From positions 1 to 64,000 of the forward strand of contig QYAI01000033.1 in the NCBI GenBank assembly GCA_003988855.1: 64,000 bases of DNA. The letters are read 5' to 3'. A model generated the notes under the pieces. That model had not been told where the DNA came from. It saw only the letters and a program-made list of their open reading frames with translations, and made no database searches. A program made the position numbers and the translations under genes. Below, piece by piece: positions 37,801 to 50,536 of this stretch. The DNA is from Arachnopeziza araneosa (taxonomy: Eukaryota; Ascomycota; Leotiomycetes; Helotiales; Arachnopezizaceae). Every line of letters begins with the position of its first letter. The first letter of the stretch is position 1.

Positions 37801-40800
37801 GGAGTCCGTCCTTCAATTAGAGCTTCCAACGCCAACTACGCTCACACTCTCGTGGTTCCTCAAAAGTACTGGTCTGAGCTATCACGAATTTATTGAGCTA
37901 TGGAAATGCAACTTCGTCGGCTTCGCACCTCACGTTGGAATAAAATCACCTGACATTACTGGTGAATTCCCTCCTACTGAGTTTCACGATACAGGAAATC
38001 TACAAATATCATTCGGTTCGCCAGGGGACGACGTATTTTTTCTTCTTCGAAAATTATTTGTATTCATCCGTTTATGGAGAACCTTATGTCATTCGTGTGG
38101 GCCTCAAGTCTCGATGATCGAACTCGCAGAAATTGCAACAGTGCTGCAATTGTTCGACAACGGAGCTATCAACAACGACTTTGTAAGGCAGCTAGCAGCA
38201 CTTATGATGCTGCAAGACCATTTTGGGATTCCCTTGACCCCTTTTCCTAATACAACACGATCTTACAACAACGCTGCCACAAAGGCCGGTGCTGGATTGC
38301 TCAGGATATGGCAGAAATCAGCCTATAAAACAGATGCTTGGACTGAAGCAGTCTCTCTCCTTCTAGACCACATTGAGTCGTATTCAAAAACCCAGCATGG
38401 TGCAATTCACCGCACAAAAACGTTCCGAAAAGAGCTGGAAAAGAATCTGGATTTGATCTCTTGCTTGGCTGGCTTTAGTGAAGTTGACCCGTGGTATCAA
38501 CAACCAACAAGCACGCTTCGATTCGCGGAAGTTATTTCGAAGGTCTACGCATCAGAGTTTTCGTTAGGTGAACTTAATCTCCTCTTTACTGCTGATGAAC
38601 ACATTCGGTGGGATGACCCATTTATCCTACCCAACGTTTTAGAAGCAACTTTGGAACCCCTCAAGTACCCAGATCACGATTTCGATCTATGGGAACTACG
38701 AAAACGCTTAATTCATGTGAATGTAAGCAACAAAGAATTCGTGGACTGGGATTGGAAGAGAATCACAAACTCTCTTCTCACACTTGGATTACCATCAGCA
38801 GAGAATGATACATTAAAATCTCTTGCTGAACACTTTTTCGCTTATGTACTTGAGCTCGACGGAAAACGGGACAGCCATGAAGTTATAGCGTTCAAGACTA
38901 ACTTACTTGTGTCTGAGACAACTCCTACAATGTGGAATTCTGATTCCCATGGGCCTTTCTTCTACGACACCCAAGGCAATGGCCAACTATGTCTCAAACT
39001 TCCCCTCCCTGACAAAGCCGTCATCGAAAAATTGAAATGCTCTCGGCAATTTTCGGAAGTTGAGATTCTAGCCTGCCAAAACCTTTACTTCGCTCCAAGA
39101 GCAGTTATTGCCCCGTTTGCAGCTATCTTTCCCAATTTTGATGAAGCCGTGCGCGAGCTTGTTCACGAGCCATCCGAGGAACAACGGTTTAAATACTTTC
39201 AACGTCATTTTGTCTTATTCTACCGCCGCTGCGAAATAATTGCAGATCATTTGTCGGAGCATGTACGATCATCTACAAAGGAGGACCTGAGAAGTATAAG
39301 GCCCGCAGCTTGGGCAGTACTGCGCCGACTTCTTGCAGACGAGAATCCACCTGTTGGAGGCAGCTGGGAATCTGAATCAAGAACACCAAAAACTGAGTAT
39401 ACCTGGGAACCACACTTTTCGGGCAGTGCTTTTGCATCTATTCTTGGATTACTTGGAACTGGACTGTTGGGTGAATTCGAAATTAGGACAGATGATACTA
39501 GTGCAACAGTATGGCGCCATGTAACGGACGATTTGACATTTTTTGGACATCATGAGAATGAATTTAACTCGCCACTACCTCTGATAATTCCCAACCCATC
39601 TTTCAGTTTACCTCCCTCAAGAACAAACACAATTAATGCAGTTAATGGATTTGTGGTGCGCCAATCGAATGAAGAGGCACTTGGAGGTGGACAAGGCTTC
39701 AACGCTTGCTGGAAAGGTGCTTTGCTTGTGGAGAAGAGTGGAGAATACATCTTCTATGCTGGACATCCTCGACCGCAAGAGGAATTCCCAGACTTTGAAT
39801 CTATTCACGAAAGTCACCGCTGGTTATTGACTCTACAACGAGGTGATAAGTCCTTCACTCTCTTAAATCATCACTGGGAAGGGCCGGAAGCTCCACATAG
39901 TCGATCAGCACCTCTAGTACTCCATCGCGGAATGTTCCACATCGAAATCTACCTCGAGAAAAAGCCACTGGATGTGCTTTCCCCTCATCATCAAAACACT
40001 GGCTTCCAGATAAAGTATATAGGACCCGACACAGGAGCTAGCGTGTTTGTTGTTCCCAATTCAAAGCTCTTCCTTGAGTCCAAGTCTTCTACGTTGGGCT
40101 ACGGCCTGGATCTGTGCAAATCCGCAGAATCCTTCTTAAATAAACGTTACACCAGCAGTCTTCGTGATGTTCGCCGGACTTACCAGCGAGCATTCAAAAG
40201 CCTGCTTTTCGTGTCACGATTCAAGATATCGGCGGAGCATACTCACCCAGATCACGTACACCAGTCTGAACTAGACTATTTCCTTGATCATCCCCAAAGC
40301 TTTGCCGGAACTTCTTACTATCGTGATTCTTCCTCTAAGTCTAGCTTCCTGGTCCACCATGCTAACCTGGATTTTAATCTTCTCCCTGTGATGGATAATT
40401 ATGAGGTCGATGAAGGTGGAAATACTGACCAGCGATCACATCCTACACCACAACAAAAAGCAGCGTTATTCGACTGTTGGGAACGTGTGTTTGATTACTG
40501 TGTTCTTCGTCATTGGGTGCAAAAAGTGAGAAGTCGAGAGTGTTGGATGCTTTTTCATGAAGCAACAGAGCAAGCTCCCCAACCGGGACAACTTCTTCGT
40601 TACGTAGTTAAAGATACTAACCTGACTCCTTTGGTTGAGAATTATTTTGATAAGAAAGGAAAGTATACTTTATCCCTCTCCGATCTCGAAAATGAGCAGT
40701 GGGCTACCCGCTCCTGGCTTGCTGGCTTATGGCTTCACCGTTTACAAAAACGAGTTCTGAGTCGATGCCTCGAGAAATTCAATCCTTGGCTCTGGTCAGC

Positions 40801-43800
40801 GGACGACCCTAATATCGTAATTGGAGGCTCTTCTGGCAATCAGGATATCTCTTCATTTTTTGAAGAGACCTTTGCTATGCAAGGAAACCTTGATGAGATT
40901 CAAAAAGTCCATGATACATTACGTCTCCGAGCTCGGGCAGCATTACTTGCGTTTCTAACGCATAAACGCCGAATAAAATTATCTTTCCGCGATGATTCCT
41001 TCGCAACTAGCTCCTTGGACTTGACGGACCTTCTTCTCCTAGATGTAGAAGCGGGAGTTAATGAACGGACCACGAGGGTTGATGATGCTTTGGATTCGAT
41101 TCATCGTTTGGTGTCTAGAATTCGACTATCTCTAGAGCCCAAGATTACTTTAACACCTAAGTTTAGTCATCTCTGGGATACCAAGTTCAAGTCTTTAGAA
41201 ATATGGTCAGCCCAAAAGCGTCGAGAGATATACAAAGAAAACTGGATTCAGTGGGATGAATTGCACGAAGCCGAAAAATCCGAAGGTTTCAAGATTTTGA
41301 CAACAGAGCTGAGACGAAATGTGCTCACGATTCCAAAACCAGGTGGCCTTGCCTCTTGGCCTGCTTCGCATATCCCGAGTACAGAAGCCACAGATTTGCA
41401 GACCTTAGAACTGCCATCGTTGTTGTTGGGCCCTGCAGATAAGGCAATCAGTGGAATCAATCTAGTTGCGTTGCCAAACCATAGTGCTCGTAAATCTCTA
41501 CTGTCCTCAATACCGGACCCAAACCAGGTTACTGATTCCACTCAAAGTCAAATTCCTCTGTGGATGACTTCTGCTGTCAAAATGGGTGTCCAGTTTGTGC
41601 GAGTTGCGGCTGCCTCCGCACCACCACTCGAAGCATACAGCCTAGTTCCACACTTGGATCATCGGGAGACGCCGTTGACTATTGACGAGTTCTATTTTTG
41701 GATTACGCCAGCAAATTGGTTTAACGGTGATGATGTTGATCAGAACGCCTCTTTAGGCGCAACTGCACCAGCTCCTTCGTCACTATGGGATACTGATAGA
41801 ATCAGAACCCCTGCAGACCCGAAATTGCAGACTCTGCTCACCTGGAACCCAGAGTCAATGGTTCATTTAAATTGGTGTCGTCTGCATTTGGGCAATTTTG
41901 AACCACCTCGGCGATCAATAGAAGGCTTTCACTCTTCAGCTCTTGTCTCAACCCCTCAACTTACGTTTACTGGACGTGTAGCAGACTCTCTCACCTTCAG
42001 TCTTGTTAGTGGCTCCGACTCTTTTCGTTATGACATTCCAACAGACACTGCCGTTTCTCTCGAAGATGGCTCCTCAGATGCAACAAGCCCAATCCCATCA
42101 TTCCCTAGTCCCTTAAGAGCCTACCCTTACTTCATCTATTTTGATTCAGGTGCTCCATTGATCCCATCTTCCAATTTTAGTACTTCTCTTGCAATCGCAG
42201 GACACCTGAGGTCCCAAGGCGAGTTTGAATCCAGCTTAAAATGGTACGCGCTGGCTTACGATCCTTTGAACCGGGACAATAATTGGGATACGCCAAACCC
42301 CCAAGGTGCAGAAACACTCAAAAAGACCCAGGCTCGTACTGTTATCCTCGAGTACCTGGAAACATTACTGCTATGGGCAAGCACTCTTACTCAACACTCA
42401 TCTTCTGCCGCACATCAACAAGCGTCCACAATCTTCAGTGTTGTGGAGAGAATTCTTGGGCCACGGCCGAGGAAATTATCCTTAGATCCAAAAGACCTAG
42501 CGAACATGACACTGGAAACATATGTCCCCTCGAAAGCACCCGTCAATCCACGTTTGATCGAGATCTATGATTGTCTTGCAGATTCACGCTCTCAACTCTC
42601 TTACAATAGTAGTAAGCTACTTTCTTGCACAAAAATTTCTTACGACAAATACCAAATTAACCACTCTCCCTATAAGCGACACCCATATCGTTTCCAATCA
42701 CTTTTGCCAAAGGCTGTCGAGCTTACTGGATATTTACGATCTCTTGGGGTTTCATTACTGCAAGCGTATGAGAGAGGAGATGCTGAGTATCTAGCTTCTC
42801 TGCAAAGCTCGTATGACCAACAAATTACTGCACTGTCACTTGAGACGAAGAAAAATCAATTTAGAGAGAGCAATTGGGAAATGCAGAGTCTTCAAACTGC
42901 AATGACAGAGGCTTTGTGTCGTTTAACCTTTACTCAAAATCTGATTCGCAATGGTCTTAACCCTAATGAGACTGCGTTTCAAGTTTGTACTGCTTTAGCA
43001 ATCGATTTGAGAGGTACCGGAGGAGCTGCTCTAGCTACTGCGGAAGCCGTGACAGGAATCCCTGACGTTTTTGCTGGAGTTGCTGGTGCTTTTGGGACGC
43101 CATTACAATTCGAACGACTCACGGGAGGATCACCGCTATCGACAGAGTTCAATATTGCTGCTAATATTCTAACCGGTCTGTCTGAAATTCAAAACACGTC
43201 TGCAAATGCATTTTTTATTCAATCTGGCTGGGATCGACGTCTGGAAGAATGGAACCATGATATTGACACAACAACACTTGACATTCAGCAACTTGAACAG
43301 CAGAAGCTTGCTGCTGATCGTCGTGTAGCCATTTCACAACGAGATCTAAATATTTGCCAGCGACAGATAGAGCACTCAGCTGAGGTACAAGATTTTATGA
43401 GAGACAAGACAACAAGTCTTGATCTATACATGTTTCTACAACAAGAAACAGCGGTTCTATATAGACAAGCTTATGACTTGGCGATGCAAGCAGCTCTTGA
43501 AGCCCAACAAATGTTCTATTACGAAAGGCGTGACAGTACTCGAGACTTCATTCCACTTTCTCCGTGGAGCAACCTTCGAGAAGGTCTGCTGGCAGGCGAG
43601 CGTCTTGAGCTGGCTCTACACACAATGGAACGGGCATACGTAGAAATGAACTACCGTGAGCGAGAAGTCACTAAACAAATATCATTGAGCATGCAATTCC
43701 CTGGCGCTTTTCTGCTCTTAAAAACGACCGGAAAGTGCGAGATTGACATTCCGGAATGGATGTTTGATCTCGACTACCCTGGACAATATATGCGACGAAT

Positions 43801-44935
43801 TCGTACTGTTGGACTCACAATTCCTTGCGTTATTGGCCCCTACACAGGTATACATTGTCGCTTAGAGCTTCTTAGTAGTCGCATCAGGATCAATCCGTCA
43901 CTACCATTGTCAGCCTCTCGATGCCATATTGACTGTTCTCGCAAAGATTGCGGCTATGATATGAAATCGGCATCAGATTCACGCTTTGTTCAGCAATTTG
44001 GCGCTTACGAGTCTATTGCAACCTCAAGCGGACAATCCGACACCGGTCTGTTTGATATTAACTTCAATGATGAACGTTACCTCCCTTTTGAGTTTTCCGG
44101 CGCCGTGAGTCGTTGGCGCATCGAAATGCCTGCCGAAAACAACCAATTCGAACTCAGCACTTTAACTGATGTTATTATGACAGTGAATTATACCTCTCGA
44201 GATGGCGGAGAAGATCTACGTATTGCGGCCAATGAAACAGCGCAACGTCACCTACCGGGCGCTGGATGGCGTTTCTTCGACATCAGATACCAATTCCCAG
44301 ATGCATGGAATCTGTTTCAACAAAGCTTAAAGAAACAGAAGCACAAAGGAAAGGATATCTTAAAACCAAGCTTGCAATTGCAGTTTCACAGAAACATGTT
44401 TCCATTTCTCAACGGTCATCGAGAAATTAATATCATCTGTATTGAATTATTCATCAGAGCCCCTCCTCACGCAGAGGTTGGAGAATATGTCAATGCCCAA
44501 TATCACCACCGATACTTTCAAACACGCGGCTCGGGTACTTCTAATGGGACAAAACATGTAGAATCCCAAGCTACTCACCCCGTAGACTTCGAGTGTGTTG
44601 TTACTCAGAAATACCCAGGATTGTACCACGGGGTTTTAGACATCAAGATCAAGGTCCCAAGAATGAGCATTGGGTATCAACGAGACAATGAATTTGGAAC
44701 TTTGGTTTTTGCTGATGATCTTTGTCGGGACTTTGATATTGATGAAGGGTTTGCGTTGGTGAAGTATGAATACGGTGATGCGAATGCGAAGAAGCAGAGT
44801 GACGAAAGTGATGGAAATTGGAGAAGTGGAACGGTAAATGATGGAAGGAGGAAGAAACATTTTGGACTCGGGGGATGGAATGCTGGCCTGGGAGGCTTGG
44901 ATGGAGAGGAGGTAGAGGCAAGTGTGGACCTTTAG
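34811..44935 (+). CDS. Tc toxin complex, TcA pore/translocation subunit
   Basis: Two exons, 34811-35601 and 35692-44935, separated by a 90-nt intron (GTAAGT donor, CTTTAG acceptor at 35691; a nearer acceptor at 35643 would hit a stop). The product is about 3344 residues, well above the roughly 2500 usual for bacterial TcA. The start is the first in-frame ATG. Approximate residues: 1-700 N-terminal region without clear bacterial counterpart; 750-1100 VRP1-type region with the SPLGTVAYLHDLLNL block and an LDIINENLEAL block; 1565-1725 PA14-like insert (SGEYIFYAGHPRP); 2700-2890 long helices of the TcA channel region (WDRRLEEWNHDI, then Gln/Leu-rich coiled stretch); 2900-3280 C-terminal TcB-binding region with NDERYLPFEFSGA and a TSRDGG block. 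In the family, TcA is a pentamer that binds cells and forms the channel through which the TcC effector passes. No N-terminal signal peptide is visible. Composition and codon texture resemble the neighbours by eye. Confidence 0.94.
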
Positions 44936-47067
44936 TTCCTGAGGCCTTATCTATTCTCATCTCATGTTTAACTGTAAATCATGGTCCAAGAGTGCATATA
45001 TATGTGACTAAGAAAATCCTGCGTGAAGTACTGCTCTGGTAAGCTCTTAAATGATGGCAAAAGGATAAGCCAGGCTTGTCTTCCACCTTTACAACGTTTG
45101 GAATAATTCCAGAGTATTTACCCTCATCTCTTTCAATTTTGAAACTTTAATCCCAAATAAATAGAGCCTGTTAAATAGTAGCCCGGACTTCCATCAACGT
45201 CGAATGAGCCTAAGGCTCGTATTTCATAGGTATACAACGCTGGTTCCTCTCTACACTGCCCCACCACTGCCCTCATAGCCTTCGCTCGCTACCACGCTGA
45301 CCTCACTGGGGAAGATCACTTGTCAGGATAAATGTGGGCTACCGCGAAGCTAGCTCGATAGATTATTGGGATTGGTCAAGCGATGAAAGTTGCTTGTCAT
45401 TTCCTAGAAAGGAAGCTTTGGGTTTAAGGACTAGTGCTCCACAAGAGCTTGAACATTGTGATAGGAATGAAGTGGTTGAGGGGTGGTTCATGGAGCCACC
45501 AAACGTTGCACTATTTCGTGGCACACGACAGATTTTATATCGTTAAAAAACTTTCCAATACATATAATAGGAAATGTTTGAAGGTTGAGAGCCATTGTCC
45601 GCAAGGGATTATCGCTGCTCGTACATCTGGACTTGGTTTGATTGTCAGTATGGATATAGAACACCTGGGGTACTATTTTGTCGGGAGTCAAGAATCAGGG
45701 CGACTCTTGGAGACATTTTTGGGGAAGGACATTTAGACACCTTTAATGAGCTGCGACTTCGCTGGCACTCCAGTGCAATCTAACAAGTCAATACCGCCAA
45801 AGTTCAAACGGTCGTGAATATGTCAGTCAAGTATCAGACACACCGAAAGGATAGCTGAAAGAACAGTTGAAAGACGAAGTCTATTGCAATCCCCATTCCC
45901 CTCGTCATAGCATATGTACAATCTTATGGCCTCTTTGGCTCTATACGATCCGCGCTTCGAGCTGTGAGATAAAAAGTTAGAGTAATTCTGTTAATAAGAT
46001 TACCGGGTCAACATACTTGCCACGGATTATTCAGCTCAAAACCAAGAGGTGCAGAAGGGCTGTCTGTTTGGCCTCTTAGAAATCCGGTCAATCTTCTGTC
46101 CCTATCCATCACTGTAATAATATTAGCAACAGGTTCGCCTCCCTATGAGTATAAGGTCTGGTACTTTGCTGTGGGTTGTTAGCTCTTGATCTTAAGAAAG
46201 AAGGGGAAGCTCTGGAAAGCTTCCTGGGCCTTTACTCTATCCCAAGCATCAATTGAATGCCTAGCTCTCTTTCCTCCGTTCTGCATGTGCCTAATTTTGG
46301 ACATTCCTGCACCACTGACTCCAAACATCTATCTCAATGAGTAATGGATTCCACTGATGGCGCAGCTACTCTCAGGGCGATGGAGGAGAGAGCTACGTAC
46401 AGCAAGCATGATCCCGTAGGGAATGAGTGCTTCGAACGGAACACCCATAGTGCCAGTTGCGAATCAATCCTAACAATATAATTAGACAATCTAGTCGTTC
46501 AACAGCAGTCATTGAGTTGTTACCCAACTGTTTCGTATCGCAATTCGATTGTTGAGGTTCCTTTGCTGATTGTGATGAGTCGATGTAGTTGCGACCGAGC
46601 GATATTATGTAAGCAACTTTCTTGACGACACCTTCAGAAGTGCTTCGACCGAGGAGACAATCTTGCGAATCCACAGGGCGGATTTATTTCAATTCAAGCT
46701 TGATCTACGCGTCAGAAGACCACATGCTTATTTTTTTCTCGTGTCATTAATGGCTATTTGATTGTGGTAGCATTAAATCGCGTCTTCAGTACCTCCCTCG
46801 AAGTTTCACGCCTCACATCCTACGACACACCTTACTAGACAAAAACCTGTCGAGCAGGCCATGAAAGCCACTAGGATCGGCGCAGTATAGCCTTCAGACC
46901 ATCTCCTGCTTAAAATCTAGCTCTGCAAATCACCAGTGGTGACTAAAAACCTCGGGGCGCAAACTTAGCCACACTCCCACCTCAGAAACCTTTCGCGTCC
47001 AGACGACCAAAGTTCAAAATATTTATTGCCAGCTGTTTATATACGGATGTCAGCACATACTTGACAG
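44936..47067. other. Intergenic region between the TcA gene and sas3
   Basis: About 2.1 kb. AATAAA-like signals at about 45156 fit a 3' end for the TcA gene. Small frames (for example 100 codons at 45434-45736, 93 codons minus at 46393-46674) lack recognisable content. No RNA gene or mobile element could be recognised. Confidence 0.5.
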
Positions 47068-50000
47068 ATGGCGGCAGCTGTCCCAGGAGAAGAGGAACTT
47101 CAGAACAGCATGGCAACTTCTGAGGAAGACGCCGAGTTTGAAGAAGAGGATGAACTAGCGGCGGACATGCTTGAAGATCATATAGATGATTATGCAGCAA
47201 ACAACCAGCTTCATAACGGTATGCTGGGGCAGAGTGATGGAGACGAGTCAGAAGAGGAATTAGGGGAAGAAGAAATGCTCTTGGATGAGGATGCCGAGGG
47301 GGAATCTGATGATGAGGTTGCTCCTAACCAAGAAGACGATGACGATAGTGAAGAAGATGAGGACGGCGAGGATGGAGAAGGAGTTGGTGCTGTAAAAATC
47401 CAGCCTGGGATAGCTGAAGACGATGACGAAGATGCAGCGTCTGATAGTGATGACGATGACGAAGAAAGTGCTGCAAGCGTCGAGGATGACGATGAATCAA
47501 AGGACTCTACGGATGCTGAAGTGGAAGAACGGTGGGAACCAGAAGCAGAGGAGGAGGATGAAGCGGTCAATCCCAACCGTTGCATGTCAGTTCCCCCTGA
47601 AATCATGTGGCACGAAGCTGATAATTGGAATAGTTTCTGTCAACAAGATGAGGAGAATGATCCTAGTGAGGAATTCGAGCTTTATCTATCTTGCGGTGTA
47701 TGTGGTGACAATGGTATGTTTTGATTAAAATTATCGCGACGAGGCTGACGAGGCTGCAGCACATCGGCAGTGTGCGCGTAATTCCGACGCGCTCAAAACA
47801 GAAGAGGGTAAATATAATTCTTAAGGGAAGAAAAATGAAGCTAATTGTTATACTCTAGAAGCTGAGTCGTGGTATTGCCCTGACTGTGTGGGAAATAATC
47901 TCATACCTCAAATTGTCGCAGCTCAAGAAAACGAAGAACCAGCTACCCGTAGGATATCCAGAGATAGGATTGCAGGCGATCTCCTACCCTCGCAGCGCGG
48001 CTCTGTCAAGCCAGATTCTCACTCTGTTTTTAACCAGTTAATTGCTCCAGATGATCCAATGGACGGATCTCGACATTTACGAAAACGAAAGACCTCGTCA
48101 GCGGACGCAGACGTCGAAGATGCAAAGAATCTTCGAAGGCGAAATCGTGACAAGAAGAGTAGTTCTAGTCAATCTAATGCAAAAATTCCAGATAACACGC
48201 TAAAACCGGATGATGCTATGGATATTGATGTGCCAAATGGAGCCGACCAAGCTTTGACCAATGGCAATAACAAGAAGATAGAGCCTCCCAGCCCACGGGC
48301 TTCAAGATCGCTACGGCCGAAGTCGTCATCATCCTTGACGTACGGCACAGCTACGATATTAGAGAAGTCGGCAACATCAATCAAGTTACGATTGAAAATC
48401 GATCCAGTTGAGCTACGACATATCCTCTCGCAACCTCCCAAACCTGTAAAGAAGAAAAAGAGTCACCCACCATCAAGAGCAGCACGTTCATCAGTTGCGC
48501 CTTCTACCTTTATTCCTACCACATTCTCCCAACCATTTTATTCTTTACATGATAGAGAGGTAGATGAACTAAAGTCTAAACCTTACGGCGGCATCCTCAC
48601 TGAAGAAGAAGCTGATACCACTCTGACCTTACCAAAACCCGAGCACCGCCGACATTTCGATGAAGCTCGTCAGAAGGCTGAAGAAGATTGGAAAGCTCGG
48701 TCCTCCGCTGCTGCCGAAGCTGCAGCAGCATCTAGTCTCAAGAAAGCTCGCAAAGTGTCTGGGCCAGCCAGTCAAATTGAATATATTGAGTTTGGCCAGT
48801 ATCAGATCGATATTTGGTATGCGGCGCCGTATCCGGAAGAATACAGCCGGAACAAAGCTCTGTTCATATGCGAGTTTTGTCTGAAGTATATGGAATCTGA
48901 CATAGTTGCTTGGCGCCACAAGACGAAATGTCCTTGGAAACATCCTCCTGGTGATGAAATATATCGCGACGGCAAGATTTCGATGTTTGAAGTTGACGGC
49001 CGCAAGAATCCACTCTACTGCCAGAACTTGTGTCTCTTGGCAAAATTGTTTTTAGGGTCAAAAACCCTTTACTATGATGTGGAACCCTTCCTCTTTTATG
49101 TTATGACTGAATACGACGAGTTCGGATGTCATTTTGTGGGGTACTTTTCAAAAGAAAAGCGTCCGAGCAGTATGAACAATGTTTCTTGCATTCTCGTCCT
49201 CCCAATCCATCAACGCAAAGGATATGGTCATTTACTTATCGATTTCTCCTACCTCTTGACACGTGTAGAGAAGAAAATAGGTTCTCCAGAGAAACCTCTC
49301 TCAGATATGGGTCTGGTGTCGTATCGAAATTACTGGCGGCTAGTATTATGCTACTACTTGAAAGACTATAGCTCTGGAGATAGGATACCCAGTATCAGAA
49401 CAATATCCAACGAGATGGGACTCACACCAGATGATGTGATATCAGCCTTGGATGCTCTAGGGGCTTTAATAAGGGATCCTGTCAGTGGAGTTTATGCTAT
49501 GAAGTTAAAACCAGACTATTACCGTGAAGTTATCCGTCAACATGAATCGAAAGGATACACACAACTGAACGATAACTCACTGGTCTGGACTCCATTTATC
49601 ATGGGACGTGGCAATGCCTCTACATTTGAGTTTGGGCCCCCTCTCAATACCGTGGCACCACGCGATGATGAGGATGATGACGAAGGACCCGACATGCTTT
49701 CAAAAACTAGTAAACGAGACTTCGAGACTTTTGTAAATGGAGACACAGAAGCCGTTACGGAATCCCTTGGCAAACTCAGCACGGAAATGGGAGATTCAAT
49801 TCACGTTGGCACCCCATCCGAAAGTTCGTTGAAGTCGAGAAGTAATGGTGTCGCTAAGAAGCTTTCCTATTATGAAGCCGCCGTAGATATCCCGGCAACA
49901 CGTTTCGAAGTCTTTCCGCCTCAACCTGGCGCTCGAAGTCGACCAACCCCAAGACCCACTGGTTCTCGAATTACTCCAACTCGGCCCAAATCAGGAATCT

Positions 50001-50536
50001 CAGCATCTGCTAGACCGGCTCCTCGACGGTCTAGTGCAAGCTCCTCACGACGTTCATCCGCTGCTCGACCTCGAAGTGCTTCAAGCAGGAAAAAGTCTGG
50101 TGGCACTGGGCGTGGACCTGGGCGATGGCCAAAAGGATCGACGAAGGATGACTTCGGAGGTGCTGATAGTGGGCCTGGACTTCCACCAAGGCTATTAAAG
50201 CAGAGGAGCAAATTAGGGAACGAAGTTACTCTTGGTGATGAAGAAGAAGAAGGCGACGAGGAGATGGACGAAGACGAAGAGGAGGAGGAGGAGGATGTGG
50301 AACAAGATGAGGACGAGATCATTTACGAGACACCAGCGATGAGGAAGCGCCGAGATATGGCTCGTGGTCAAGGACTCGGAAAACCGTTTCTTGAAACCCA
50401 GGGTAAAGGCAAAGGAATAGGAATAGGAATGGGACTCGGCAAAAGTCTTTCACTTGAAGATGAAGATGAAGAAATGGAAGATCTTCCTGACATCGAAGGC
50501 GATTTGGACATTGATGCAGAAGGCGAAGATGAATAA
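47068..50536 (+). CDS. sas3: MYST-family histone acetyltransferase, Sas3 type
   Basis: Catalytic subunit of a NuA3-like complex that acetylates histone H3. Three exons: 47068-47713, 47760-47807 (only 48 nt) and 47859-50536. The introns are 46 nt (GTATGT...TGCAG) and 51 nt (GTAAAT...CTCTAG, CTAAT branch). The product is 1123 residues. Order: very acidic N-terminus (about 20-180); a PHD-like finger at about 195-245 spread over all three exons, with DEENDPSEEFELYLSCGVCG, then HRQC, then WYCPDC; a basic Ser-rich linker; the MYST domain at about 540-800. The MYST domain has the C2HC zinc finger (CEFC...H...C), the catalytic Cys region (NNVSCILVLP), the acetyl-CoA loop QRKGYG and the catalytic Glu in SPEKPLSDMG. 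The C-terminus is Ser/Arg rich and then acidic. The PHD-like finger plus MYST order points to Sas3 rather than Esa1 or Sas2. The first expected PHD Cys appears to be Asn. Confidence 0.95.

Noticed and set aside
25854..44935. Bacterial contamination as the explanation of the tc genes
   Set aside because: Consensus fungal introns interrupt both genes, flanking fungal genes are continuous, and composition looks like the neighbours.
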